A stretch of DNA of 64,000 bases. It comes from Bimuria novae-zelandiae CBS 107.79 (Eukaryota; Ascomycota; Dothideomycetes; Pleosporales; Didymosphaeriaceae). The stretch lies in NCBI GenBank assembly GCA_010015655.1, contig ML976691.1, positions 351,849 through 415,848 on the forward strand, given 5' to 3'. The notes below the pieces were generated by a model. That model worked only from the letters and a program-made list of their open reading frames with translations, was not told the origin of the DNA and ran no database searches. Positions 21,411 to 32,984 of the stretch are shown piece after piece (the stretch's first letter is position 1; each line of letters opens with the position of its first letter). The translations under genes were made by a program, and so were the position numbers.

Positions 21411-23750
21411 ATGACATCTCGAAAACGGCGAGCACCTGGCGCGTCTCCGATCGTTCAGCAGAACACCTTTCCAGATACCCAGACCACGGCGCCAGATACA
21501 TACATGAATACCTGGGAGCCTACGGCAGGAGCCGAGATGAACGGGTTTGGCGACGGAGCCTTCTATGATCAGCTCGGCGCTTACAATGCGAATTTCGGCC
21601 AACAGCCGTCAGCACACAGTCGCGTTGTGTCTCTAGATGAGATGAACGGTGGAACAGACATGGGCGCAGGCACACTGGTGAGGCGCAATACTAACCAGCA
21701 ACTTGCAGCTCGAGGGCGCAGTCCGTGGGGAGATGCGTTCAATGGCCAGGGACAGCCGGGCTGGGAAAATACGGATGACGATGAGGAATTGGAGCGGAAG
21801 GCGGCCATCGCTAAAAAGGATGCATCCGCGAAGAGGAAAACAATACCGCCGTTTGTGCAAAAGCTCAGCAGGTAGGTCCCGCTTGCCCGCTTGATTAGTG
21901 AAAACTTGTGCTAACGTCTCGGCAGCTTTCTCGATAACGGCAACAACACCAATCTTATCAGGTGGTCGGATGACGGCAACTCCTTCATTGTTTTAGACGA
22001 AGACGAGTTCGCACGAACCCTCATTCCCGAGCTTTTCAAACACAACAACTATGCTTCCTTCGTCCGACAGCTGAACATGTACGGTTTCCACAAGAAGGTC
22101 GGTCTATCAGACAATTCGATGAAAGCAAGCGAGACAAAAGCGAAGGCACCGAGCGAATACTTCAACAAATATTTCAAGCGAGGACGACCAGAACTGCTCT
22201 GGCTTATCCAAAAACCCAAGAACACTCCGGCGGGGCCAAAGCGAAGAAAAGACGACGATACGAAGGGCGACAGCGATGAAGACAGGAAGTACGCGCCTGA
22301 TGGGGGTGGGGGAGGCTACATTGAGGAGTTAGCTGTGAGAGGGAACAGTCAAGAGATGACAACAATACCACGGTCGGAGTACAACAGCTTGCGGGCGGAA
22401 GTGCGGACGCTGCAACAACAGCAAAAGGTCATCTCCAACGTCCTGGGTCAGATACGGAGGCAAAATGACCAGCTCTACCAGCAAGCAACAGCCTTCCAAA
22501 CTCTACACGACCGCCACGAGAATTCGATCAACGCCATACTTACCTTCCTGGCAACGTTCTACAACCGGAGTCTTGAGGGCAACACCAATAATATCAACTT
22601 TGCGGATATGTTTGGACCTGCCATGCCCAATCAGCAGCCGCAAGGCAGTGTCGTTGATATGGAAAACTTCTCCGAAGTCCCCGTCGCAAAGTCCCCACTT
22701 GCGCAAAAGAAGGTGGCCATGAAACTTCTTCCGGCACCGCCCACAAGACATATCGATCCAATTTTGCCGCGCGCAAAGACTGTCAGTCCGAGTGCATCTG
22801 CTGCTCCCACTCCAATAGCGGAGAAGCCACCCGTCGCTAGACCTCACATGCCCCAGTCTCGAGATGCAACAGCCAGACAGACAAATGCACAATCGACGTA
22901 CGGTGGGCCTTTGAAGGTCGAATCCAATTCGCCGCCGAATCAGGTCCCCATGACACTCCCGGAGAACGACGAGATCATGTCTGCCATACAGAATGCGAAT
23001 GCGAATGCCAGCGCGGGAGGCTACAGCCAAGCTCCGCAAATAGACCTCCCAGCGGCATTGAACAGCTATCAGCATCAGGACGGGCATACTCCCTTGACTA
23101 CCCAACAACGCAATGATGTTCTGTCTCTGATGGCACACAACACTTCCGCCGCCTCGCCTAACAGTGCATTCGCTGCGAATACGAACAACGCGCTCAACAA
23201 TCCTCACCCTCCCCCAATGCCAAATCTGGAACAACTTCAAGAGACGGAAGCACAGCTTGCATACTTGCAGAGAGTGTCCGAAGAGCAGAATTCCCGCGTC
23301 CAAAGCCTACAAGAACGTCTCCAGCCCCTCTCTCCCTCCGGGCAAATCCCCGGCCTCGACGCAAACAACTCGTACTTTGGCAACGCGATCGGCGAGCCTG
23401 GACAGTACGATCTCAACCACGACCTCGATCTGGATTCGTTTGTCCAGGGCGACGATTTCTTCCCCGCCACGACGGCGGGCGATGGCATGGGCTTGACGGC
23501 GACGGACACGCTTCCAGATCTGAACTACCAGCTCACGGGTGATGATTCGGGATTTGGGGATGCGCCTGGCGATGGGTTCGATTTTGGCACTGCGAATGGG
23601 CATTTAGGCGTCCAGAAGGCGAATGGTGGGGGAACTGTGGAGAGCGTGAGCACGGGGTCGAATGGGTCGAATGCGACGAGTCCGGCGAGTGCGACAGTCG
23701 AGGAGGTTGAGGATGAGACGAGGAGGAGTCCGAAGAGGAGGAAGAAGTGA
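21411..23750 (+). CDS. HSF1: Heat-shock transcription factor HSF1
   Basis: Hsf1 trimers bind nGAAn arrays and drive chaperone genes. Exons 21411-21871 and 21926-23750 join in phase (AG|C) to 761 residues; the intron splits the DNA-binding domain. The HSF DNA-binding domain (about 144-250) shows PPFVQKLS, FLDNGNNTNLIRWSDDGNSF, FKHNNYASFVRQLNMYGFHK and the wing region; a coiled coil follows (about 290-350, YNSLRAEVRTLQQQQKVISN). A second Leu-rich heptad stretch (NLEQLQETEAQLAYLQRVSE) lies near residue 560, as in the HR-C region that restrains activation. The C-terminus is acidic with aromatic residues, fitting an activation domain, and ends in a basic RRSPKRRKK, a likely nuclear-localisation signal. 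The start at 21411 was preferred to the in-frame ATG at 21321. Confidence 0.93.
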
Positions 23751-24786
23751 GCGGCTCCGTTTACACCTACTTGGTCCATTTGTCGTGGTGTTTTAGCGGA
23801 GGGGTGTGGAGGGCACGGTTGTGTGAGGTGGGGGTGCAGAGCATCTTGTTAAAAGGAAGAAAAGGAAGCAGGATATTAAGGGATAAAGGGTTATTAGGTG
23901 GGACCCATCTTAATGACTTTATGACGGGCACGTGTATCGTGCGGCGTTGATGGGAGGGCTTTTGGGATTTATTTCCTCGAACCCTTTTTCTTTGTAGATG
24001 CTAAAGAAAGAGAAATGTGATACCCGTTCTCTATGTTCTGTCGTGGTTTCCTTTTGTGTGTGCTTGTGCGAGTTTGAGGGGGTTTGCTTGCGTGGTGGAG
24101 TGTAGGGTTGAAGGTCGGCGTGATGGGTCAGATAATGGAGGGGTACGGGGTGTATGTGGGTGGAAGGCATGTTGTGGTACTTCGCGGTGTGCTTTGGGGG
24201 CTCGGGGATGGGGTGTAGGCAGCTAGATCGTAGTAGTAATGTATTTTTTCAAGAAGTTTAGTGTTAAGGGACGGCAGCGTGGTTTGCGGCGAAGATGGCA
24301 CATAATACTTAAGTATACTGAATTTATCATACTTTTACAAGTGATATGTACTGTATAACCTCAATAGGTGGCCAGTGACGATAAAAGAAAGCCTTAAAGA
24401 TGGGCTATAACCACGATTGTAGTTCAATCAAGTAAAGAGGGTGCTAGTAGTAGTCTTTGAAATTGAGTAAGGAAGGAAAAGTTCCTGTTATAGAATCTTG
24501 AGATAGTAAGAATTAAAAAACTACCCAAAGCGGTTGTCGCTGTCGTTTAAACCTTCCGCTTCTCCCAAAAGATGGGGTGGCAGGTATTATAACACAGGTG
24601 AGTAGGCTCCCCATCTACTTGACCATACAATAATCTTCTTATTTGAGTTTGAGTTCGCTAAATATGTGTTCCAACTGTTGGTATGGCCACTCTGTATAGA
24701 AACGTACGGTCTCTCTCCCCCAGGAACAATTTTGGCTAGAACACCGTTAACGAGCTGCCAAAATGCATTAGGCATCGTGGCGATAA
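23751..24786. other. Intergenic, AT-rich in its second half
   Basis: About 1.04 kb after HSF1 with no coding signal; G/T-rich near the HSF1 end and AT-rich from about 24240 to 24560. No repeat boundary could be defined. Confidence 0.4.
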
Positions 24787-25234
24787 TTAGGCGTACCATA
24801 ATTGTTTTGTAGAATAAATTTCTCCCTGTATGATTTGCGCCCCGCACTTAGGGCACACGTAATCGCCTACTGCCCATGCAAGGACGACCATAACGATGCG
24901 CGAGCCAGGGAAAACAAATTTGCCCCATGCCGACGGCCTTTTCTCGACAGTCGATACGCGAGCTAAATCGATGAGGAGGAATCGACTTGTTTGAACCAAA
25001 TCTTGGTTCTCTTGATCTTGAAACATCATTTTCAGTTGAACCTCAAAGAGCTGGAGTGTATCAGCGTCGAGACTTTGGAGGAGGGAGTTACTTTTGTACC
25101 TCCCAGTGCTGGAAGTATTCATATGGCAGATGATGGATGCGACCGAATAGATCTTCAAAGTATATCGGAGTGTGAAAAAATTGTTGGAGGTTTCTCGGTA
25201 AGAAAGCGCAGAACGTACGNNNNNNNNNNNNNNN

Positions 25235-25278
<44 letters not shown>

Positions 25279-26479
25279 GACGGCGATGCGGATCTGAGGC
25301 GAATTAGTACGTGTACATCTGGTGGACATGTGAAACGAACATGAATAATTTCGCAAGAGCGATGAGATTGAAAAGAAACTCAAGAACCCTGTTATGAAGT
25401 GAGCCGTTAGTGTTCCAGCGGTTGAATCGAAATGGCATAATTCACGGACAGTGTGCTCAGCTCGAGGCCGATCTCCTTGAGGAGTTCCAGCTGTTCTGAA
25501 TGAGATGAACGCCGCCATCTACGAGGCTCGTTAGGATCCTTAACATCTCTCACGGCGATAGAGTCGATGTTCTCGGCAGTAGTGACCATTGTGGCAGCCA
25601 GGTTTTCAACGTCAGCGCTCAGCTGCTTGATCAATGCCTTTTGCTCCACATGGTCTGTAGTATGACTCTCAGTGTTGTTGCGCATCTCGCTCTGGACGAT
25701 TGCGAGGGCGTCGATTTGGGACGCAATGGTCTTAAGTCTTCCATCTTGTGAAGTTCTTGTCTCACCCTGGTTACCTGCATCCTTTCGCATTTCGTTCTGG
25801 ATAGTCTTTATGGTCTTGAGCATCTTGCTTTGGGCGCCGACCTCGGTGACCAGATCGGCGATTTTGGCGTTGAGGCGAGTACAGTGTTCGGCTTGCTCAT
25901 TAATGAAGGCGCTCTGCCCAGTATGAACTTCCTCAATCTGAGCCTTGAGAAGGTCGTTCTGTTGGATGATATGTTCACCTTGTTTCCTATCCACACAATC
26001 AATAACTCGACATCTGAAACGCGTCACTCAGACCACGTTCTACTTACAGTATCGAAACGCTCAGAAACACCATGATTCGATCGATGCGCATGCCCAATTC
26101 CTGCAAAAAAAAACTTCGCCACCTTCTTAGGCATGTCGAAGGTATACTGTGTCTTCACAAATCCAGATACTTTATCTTTTCTCGGACAGAAGCCCAAAGC
26201 TGCCTCATATTTGCACAATTCACCCTTCTCGAACTGCGCGAGGATGTTACGGGCTTCGCTTCCCAGTGCGACCAATGCATTCAGAGTTGTTTGATCCAGT
26301 CCCTGTGGATGAAAGCCCTGAAGCACTTCCAGAACGGTAACGTAGCGTTGCACATGTGCGGCAAGGGTTTGTTATTGGGATGCGGCGCCGCCGGTTTCTT
26401 TCAGGGCCTGATATGTTCTGTTGAGGATGGAAATCGCTTCCACGACGTTGCCTACGCTCCAGCCAAACCCCACCGGCAT
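24787..26479 (-). pseudogene. Broken gene: fungal helical N-terminus, coiled coil, ubiquitin-like domain
   Basis: The ATG at 26479 opens MPVGFGWSVGNVVEAISILN, an N-terminal helical domain of the kind found in fungal STAND/NLR-like proteins. A TAA (26374-26372) then interrupts the frame at a site where the family usually has Tyr. The frame resumes as QTLAAHVQRYVTVLEVLQGF. A run of nine A on the plus strand (26105-26113) shifts it again; with eight the frame would read on as LQELGMRIDRIMVFLSV into a GTAAGT donor. The next exon is a coiled coil (to about 25407). Beyond the small assembly gap the same strand holds PIYFEDLFGRIHHLPYEYF, typical of the fungal ubiquitin-like domain, a 49-nt intron (25099-25051), and a last exon with SAWGKFVFPGSRIVMVV and a CPKCG zinc-type motif, ending at 24787. 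Two lesions suggest a pseudogene; sequencing error near the gap is an alternative. Splicing across 25220-25480 is unresolved. Confidence 0.6.
25220..25276. other. Assembly gap of 15 N joined to a run of 42 A
   Basis: Fifteen N (25220-25234) are followed directly by 42 A. This is a collapsed or unresolved homopolymer (T-run on the gene strand, possibly an intron pyrimidine tract), not a biological insert that can be interpreted. Confidence 0.9.
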
Positions 26480-27871
26480 GGCGGGCGCTCACGATTGGCA
26501 GCGAGAGCAATGGGATGTTCCAGCGATTTTTTTGTCGTGGCGAAAACAACGTGATAGTGGAGAGAGAAATGAAGGCACGAGTGGGAGCTATGCTGCATCA
26601 AGAGGTTGGAAGTGGCGGTATGCGACAAGACGGAATTTGACGTGCTCATATAGGATGTGCAGGCTGCTTACCGGTGCCGTGCCTGAGGCATCAATGCATC
26701 TGATGCAGTGCTGTGCAGTCCCCGATCAAAGTCAGAGATACATTCACTACACACAGTGATATTATTAGTGTTCAAAGATTCTCTCTAGAATACGGACGAC
26801 ATCTGTTTATGGCGAAAATGGAAGTCGCATGCCATGCTGAGTCGTTAGCAGGTGCAATCTTACACTGTACCCTCTTTCATTCTATACGTCCTCGCATTTT
26901 CACATATGGCTTAATCGCTGTAAATAAACCGAACAAAATGTATCAACATTCTTAAATTTACATCCAGAATAGATTATTTGTATAGAACAGAGAAGCTAGC
27001 GGGTTTTAGGTGCTACTATCATATTCGTTTACCTAGGAGACCACATTCATCAAACTATGTCTACAAGGCCCCATGTTGAGCCATTCGCTGCTTCCCCATC
27101 CATAATGCCATCTACGTATGCCTCCTCACGATCACCCAATCACGAGCTTGAACACACTCACCATCCCGCTGGGGTAACCCACGCGCTCCACAGGACGATC
27201 TGCGAAGTACCTAGGTAGAGTCTGCATCGACTAGCGCGTCCGCGCGTCCAATTCACGCGGAACTACGCGAGGCATTGATTTAAGCCTAATTCAAAAGCGT
27301 AACGTTCTTCCATATTCTAGATGGCCCCCACATAGGCCTTTAAGTGGTATAGTTAACCTATACTAAATACTAGTAGAAGCTCATTCGGCCCATGTTCATT
27401 GTGTATACACACAACTGAGTTCCCTCACCGCGTCAACACTCCTGGAAGGAAATCCAGGCATAATTCTTATTTCTGATTCACTAGTAGAAGTTGCTGCCTA
27501 GCAGGTACACCCCTACACACACTGAGAAACCATACATGAACCTTGCATATGACTCCATGAAACCCGCCAGGCGAGGCACTTTGCGTTTTGCTGGCATTTG
27601 ACTTGTTTGAATATGCACCACTACTGGTGACCGTTTACCCAATTCCGTAAGTGACAAAATCGCTACTAGTTGCACCGCCAGCTGGCTAAATTATCACACG
27701 AGAGAGAGAATTGAGAAACAACTGCATAGGAAGAGCGATAGCAGAACATTCAAGGATATCCAAACTAGACACCATCGTGCCCAACCGTCCAGCTATTCAG
27801 ATACCCAGCCACAAGACCTCTGTAACGCCCGTCCAGTCCCAAACACCAAGCCACAAAGAAAGTCATCTCAC
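26480..27871. other. Intergenic, no gene seen
   Basis: About 1.39 kb upstream of the pseudogene and downstream of the Gly-rich gene. Compositionally mixed, without a supported gene or repeat. Confidence 0.4.
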
Positions 27872-28102
27872 TTAACAGCCTCCACCTCCTCCACCGCCGC
27901 CGTCACCGCCTCCGCCTCCGCCTCCACCATCACCTCCACCTCCCCAACCGCCTCCATCTCCACCGTAGTGTCCACCGCTATCCGCAACTCCGCCGTAATA
28001 ACCTCCCGCGTGCCCTGAAGAATGCCCCCCATATCTTTTGCCTCTCCGCTGCCTGGACGGAGGCGGGTAGTCTGAGCCTTGCTTTGATGATCCGCAGCCC
28101 AT
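27872..28102 (-). CDS. Small glycine-rich protein with MGCGSSK acylation-type N-terminus
   Basis: One exon, 76 residues. The start MGCGSSK has the Gly2-x-x-x-Ser/Thr6 form used by N-myristoyltransferase plus a Cys3 that is the usual palmitoylation partner, so plasma-membrane anchoring is predicted. A basic patch (RQRRGKR) follows and would help hold acidic lipids. The second half is almost all Gly with scattered Asp, Trp, Tyr and His, built by a GGC/GGA-rich near-repeat, and ends in a single Cys. I do not recognise a family. The Gly tract is low complexity, so the ORF could be fortuitous, but the N-terminal motif in correct position argues for a real gene. Confidence 0.5.
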   Translation of the reverse strand: MGCGSSKQGSDYPPPSRQRRGKRYGGHSSGHAGGYYGGVADSGGHYGGDGGGWGGGGDGGGGGGGGDGGGGGGGGC

Positions 28103-28950
28103 CTTGCGTGTTCTTCACGGGCTTGTTGACGTTCGGATCCGCAGTTGTGGATGTCCTCGTCTCCGAGTAGGCGCTTCGGGAGTGTATGCGTAGGACTTGA
28201 CTTCTGCCTTTGTAGAGGAAGGACTCGTTCCGTGCGCCGTAATGAATATATAAATCGATGGGATAGGCCGACTTAACGCTACCGACAGTGAGGTGTAGTT
28301 GGTAATAAGGTAGGTTTTATAGGGTCTTGAAGGTCCGGTTCGAATCGTCGTGGTTGTCAGATGTTGAGGAGGTAATACCAATGGTACCACTGCAATAACA
28401 ACGCAAGATGCTCCCGCCCGTTATATGCTCCAGTCAGTCCTTCCCAAAACGCCTTACCCATGCAAACCCCAACGTCACCCTCTCTCTGCCACTTCCCTAT
28501 TAGGCCACCGCATTACTGTACCACCAAGGCTGAGCGACCAATGGTAAAGGTCCGTGCGCGAACGGACTGCGGCTGAGCAACCCACATGAAGGTGCTCGGT
28601 TCATGCTAGTCTCTTTTGATTGGAGGCGTCGTATGCTGATTGACATTCTGTGTGACATTCTTTCGTTTGGGAGGTTGGATACGAGGCGCTGTTGTGAGGC
28701 AGAGGGCCGGTGAATGGGTTGCGGATGTCGAGCACAGAGTACCTGCGGTGTGCGCCTACGTGGCGATGGCAGTGCGCAGATAGAGGGCATTGCTTGTGTT
28801 TTAGAGAAAGCTTTGGTCTTGTCCTCTAGAGATCACCTAATATCTTGGTAGGTATGGTTTTAGCAAATGCAACTCGTTAGGTAGATGGTTGCTGCGCGTC
28901 TGGTTTGGCTTGATGTTGGTTTCTAGCGATGACATCATCGAGCCCTTACC
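28103..28950. other. Intergenic, no gene seen
   Basis: About 850 bases with no coding signal. A tRNA-like B-box at 28337-28350 was examined and rejected. Confidence 0.4.
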
Positions 28951-28959
28951 GTGCCTTGA

Positions 28960-30720
28960 CTAGTAGAGTTTTTTAACACGAAATCTAAGTCTTCGTGTTA
29001 GCAATTTCTATTTCACCTACAAAACAGGCCTTTTTTAAAATTGTAAATATATGCAAACATGCCAAAAGGTGTAAGGCAACCTAGCAACAATCCTAATCTT
29101 ATAAAATATACAAAGTATAGCAGAAAAGCTAGTGTTTTGCCTGCTCTGCCACTAGAACCGCCATCCAAGTGGCAACCCCTCCGTATTAAAAACCTACGTA
29201 TTTTTAGTAACGCTTAAATACCTAAAGGTGTTAATAGGGGCTCTCTATTTAAGCTATTTAAGCTATTTTTTAATATTAACGTCCTTAACTAAATTATATG
29301 CTTTATAAATTAGCATGCTAAGTATGTCTAAGTGTTATAAGGAGCTATACGTACCTAAGCCTGTTCCGGGTAAGGGGAGGATAGGTCAAGGGTAAAGTAC
29401 CTCGCGGATATTCAGTGATCGAGAGCGATAGTGGCAACACTAGGTTTATAAATAATCTAATTCTATAACGAACTATAGAATAACTAACTAAGAAATTTAC
29501 TAATCTATTATAGGAGATATACTCGTAGTATTAAAGGTTAACTATAAAAAGTAGGAAAGTATAAAGAGTATTTTAGACTATGTGAGGACGGGCACAGGCT
29601 CCTGCATCAAGAGAGTAGATGAGGTAGGTTAGCTCTATTTCAGCTACACTAAGATGAGGAGACTGTAGGTACACAGGCCTGCGGCGCTTTTATGCGCTGC
29701 CGCTCGGCACGGAACATCTATCTATCCAAGATAGCTACACTGGGTGCGTGGGCAGCTGCGCCCAGGCGTGAGGCAGCTGCACCCAGGCGTGAGGCAGTCG
29801 CTGTCACGAGTCGTAGGTCGAGGGCCCTCGACGGCCCTAGTCCGCTCTAGACCGGCGCTATCCGGGCCTTCCGCCTATCTACTTCCCTCGCCGCAGCCCT
29901 TCTCTTCCCTCTCTAAGGGATCGCCTTAGTACTGTGGATAGACTGAGTCGCCCGTAGTCAGGGCGCTTTTTACAGTCGCGCCTCTCACGCGAGGTCATGT
30001 GTCCTGCCGGCATGCCAGGCCGTCACAGACTATATACTAGTTATCCTGTTTCTTAATATCCTAGAATTCTTTTAGTCTTTTAAAAAATTTACTTTTTAGT
30101 AAGATATCTTTTAGTTCTCTTACTAAGCTAGTATGCTTTTAAAATTCTATCCTTTTAGTAAGATCTTAATTATATAACTATTAATCTAATTTTACCCTAT
30201 TTACTAGCGTGCTAAGCTTTATTAGCTCTTCTATATAGTCCTTTATTATTTTATACTTTACGGTCGCTATGCCGCTGTAATTCTTTATAATTATAATATT
30301 ATCCTCCCTTTTAGGATTATTATCCTAATACTCTAAACCTTTTTATAAATATTAAATATTAAATATGATAAAAGGTTTTAGTAGAAGTAATTTAATCCTA
30401 AAAATATATATACCTTATACTATTTAAGGTTAAAAGTATCTAAGTCGCCCTCTAGTGCCCTCTTCTTTATTCTAGCTATTTCTGTCTTTATTACTTTATT
30501 AACTTTAAAATTCTATTATGCTGCCCCTAAACTGAGAGATAGGACATAAGAATAATAATATAAAATAAAAGGTCCGTAAATAGGCTCTACGCTACGCTAC
30601 TCTAGATACTTATCCTCGTATACTTATTATCCGCTGGTGTGCCGTTATCTGGTCGGGTGAGGTAGCTTTAGTAGAATAGCTGCGACAGGACAAAGTAGAC
30701 TTTCGCAAGCCCCTGACCGA
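28960..30720. repeat. AT-rich degenerate repeat region, RIP-like
   Basis: From about 28960 to 29580 and again from 30033 to 30720 the sequence is strongly AT-rich, dominated by TA, TTA and CTA, with stops in every frame and no usable ORF. This fits a transposon copy decayed by repeat-induced point mutation. The original element cannot be named. A GC-rich solo LTR (29581-30027) splits it. Confidence 0.65.
29581..30027. mobile_element. Solo LTR of a retrotransposon with 5-bp target duplication
   Basis: The 447-bp element starts TGTGAGGACGG and ends GGCCGTCACA, so it has the TG...CA ends and a 5-bp terminal inversion (TGTGA/TCACA) expected for an LTR. It is flanked by a perfect 5-bp duplication, GACTA at 29576-29580 and 30028-30032. 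No internal retrotransposon sequence or second LTR follows, so it is a solo LTR left by recombination. It contains a 21-bp direct repeat (29751-29771 and 29772-29792, one difference). It is GC-rich in contrast with the AT-rich DNA on both sides, suggesting insertion after that DNA had already decayed. Confidence 0.85.
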
Positions 30721-31227
30721 ACAGCTGCGCTCGATCGATTAGGAAACTCTTTCCAGATGCAAATTGGTTGCCGTGTAGCTGTTCAAGTTAGCGTAGGGCA
30801 CATAATGGATTAGCCGCCCGGACGCTTGTTTGATACGCATACACTTCAAGACACGGGCGCAATGAAAGGTATGGCGAACAAAATGCAGATTACATGGATT
30901 TCTTACACGACATGGACGCCATGACGTGCTGAAGGGCTCTCGCAGCGTCGCCGGCCACACTCCCTCATCAGACATCCCAGTTCCAAACAAACGCCAAGCC
31001 AGTCTAACTATGCTCAAGTGCTAAATTCCACAAAAGAAGTGTGATTGATACAAGAATACCTCTTCACCTCCTAATTTTCCGCTGTAAAACCGAGAGGTAG
31101 AACATTGAATGCAATCCAACCTGCTAAAGAAGCAACGTTGGGTTATAAAGAGAGCCAGGTGAAAGCGTCGATTAAATCGTTTATATGGTAGATACCCCGG
31201 CGTCTACTTCTGGTCCTGAAGAATGAT
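30721..31227. other. Intergenic, no gene seen
   Basis: About 500 bases between the AT-rich repeat and the 3' end of the GDP-mannose transporter gene. Normal base composition, no supported gene. Confidence 0.4.
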
Positions 31228-32521
31228 TTAGGACTTGAAGCTGTCTCGGAAGCTGGCGGTGCTGGCACTCACGTTGCTCGTGGGCAAGACCTCCTTAGGC
31301 TTGCTGCTCTGGCGAACCTTGGCGATGGTGTAGACGATACCGCTGACGAAGCCAATGAAGATGGCAGAGACGCTACCGAAAGTAACGGGGGCGTCGAAGA
31401 AGACAAGCCCGCTGATGGCGATGGGAAGCTTGTTGAGCGCACCGACCATAGAGTACGTGGTGGAGGAGGTGACACGGACACACCAGGCGGACGTGTACGA
31501 GATGAAGACGGAGCACATGCCGGAAATGACCATGACCATGATCACCCGGTTGCGGAGCTCTGGCGGGAAGCACTTGGCGAGGTTGGCGGACGACCAGTCT
31601 TCGATGAGCAGCGAGGCGCCGAGGAGGATAGGAATGGTAAGAAGGTTGTTGTAGTACATTGCTGTTGCAGATGGTCAGCGACACTATTGTGGGCAGCGGG
31701 GTTGATAGCACCTACTGTCGAAGTCCTTGAAGCTGGTCAACTTTATGCGCTTCCTCATGCCGAGGACATAGGCAGCTGATGCAAAGCAGTTGAGGGCCAT
31801 CCAGAGGTATCCGGTGTTCAGGGTGGACACGGCATCCTTCGAGGCCTCGGCCTCGCCGTGGCTAGTCAACGCATGCTGGATGTCGGCCCAGGCGGCGACA
31901 ACCGAGCTGAGTACCATGAGACCGAACGAGCCCAAAGCCATGGGCGTGACAGAGCCTCCGAACCACAGCACCTCTCCATATGCGATCAGGATGATGGTCA
32001 AGTTCTTGAAGATGGTGTAGACGGGAATCGAGAGGAACTTGATCGCCCAGGTGCTCGTGTAGATCATGCCGATGAGGAGAAGGGAGATGGGGAACCCTAG
32101 GTATGTTAGACAGGTTTGCGACGTGACATTCGGGAGACGTACACTTCTTAGCCTCGTCGCTGTTGAAGTCGCGGTACGTAATTGTCCCAGACGCCTTCAA
32201 AGTCGAAATAACCGCCACACAGACGATAGACTGTAGTTTTTGTTAGCGCTGGAGCCCTGCAGCCTGGGTAGATAGGCGACGGACCTGAACTGCCAGCAGG
32301 AAGAAATTGAGGTTGAAGTCGACGCCGGACAGGACGTATTTGTTCGTCGTCGTCATCAGGATCGAAGAGCCGCAGTACGCGAGGATGGAGAGGAGCGGGC
32401 TTTCGGTGACGGATGGTTTCGAATGCGACTTCTGCGTCGGGCGGACGGTGGGCGAGGGCGCCCGGAATTCCTTCACGACGGGCATCTCAATGTACTCGTC
32501 GTTCTTCTTATCGTCGGCCAT
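31228..32521 (-). CDS. VRG4: GDP-mannose transporter (VRG4/GMT family)
   Basis: This Golgi antiporter brings GDP-mannose into the lumen in exchange for GMP, feeding mannosylation of proteins and sphingolipids. Exons 32521-32285, 32230-32143, 32096-31716 and 31661-31228 join in phase to 379 residues, the usual size. About ten membrane segments are visible; the first follows [20 protein letters not shown]. Family signatures include [49 protein letters not shown] and the nucleotide-sugar-binding GALNKLPIA motif near residue 290. The C-terminus is a short polar tail. Introns are 46-54 nt. The start faces the phosducin-like gene divergently, 463 bases away. Confidence 0.95.
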
Positions 32522-32984
32522 GGCGGAACTCTGGGGACGGAGCGCGGCGCGTGTGAGACGATGAGAGGGCTGAGGTCTGCAAGTGAGGGGACGCCGCTAG
32601 GAACAGCAGGCAGAGGGCGCGATGGACAGGTCGTGGGGGAAAGGAGGAGAATCGAGAGATTTCGCGACGACTGTGATTGATGCGCAAGGAGGCCAGAGAG
32701 ATTCGCAGTACGTCGATCTATCGGGCCTAGCGCCCCTAAGGCAAAAGGTGTTAATTTTACAACGATGCACAGCCGCCAAGCCCTGCGGCAACTCGTCAGC
32801 CCCACCGGCGCAGCATTAGCGGCCGGTTCACTGCAAAACGTTGTCGAAATTTCCTCTCCCATATTTCGATACCTGCAGCATTTCCATCACGTGTCTGCTT
32901 CAGTGCCCAGGTGTCCGGGTGGACCGCTGCAGATCCCAATCTATCAAGTATCCAGTCCTAGGGAGGGCTGAAACACTTCAGACA
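32522..32984. promoter_or_regulatory. Divergent promoter region, GDP-mannose transporter / phosducin-like gene
   Basis: 463 bases between the two divergent ATGs. Both promoters must be here; no specific motif is claimed. Confidence 0.4.

Noticed and set aside
22503..23303. 266-residue minus-strand ORF
   Set aside because: Antisense to HSF1 exon 2; Arg/Cys-rich without coherent domains.
28337..28350. tRNA-like B-box GGTTCGAATC with an A-box-like GTGTAGTTGGT upstream
   Set aside because: The T-stem and acceptor stem do not pair; no cloverleaf can be drawn.
29744..29929. ORF in a GC-rich island
   Set aside because: It lies inside the solo LTR and encodes the internal direct repeat, not a protein family.
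32841..32984. Upstream in-frame extension of the phosducin-like protein
   Set aside because: The extra 48 residues are unlike the family and overlap the divergent promoter; ATG 32985 gives the expected N-terminus.
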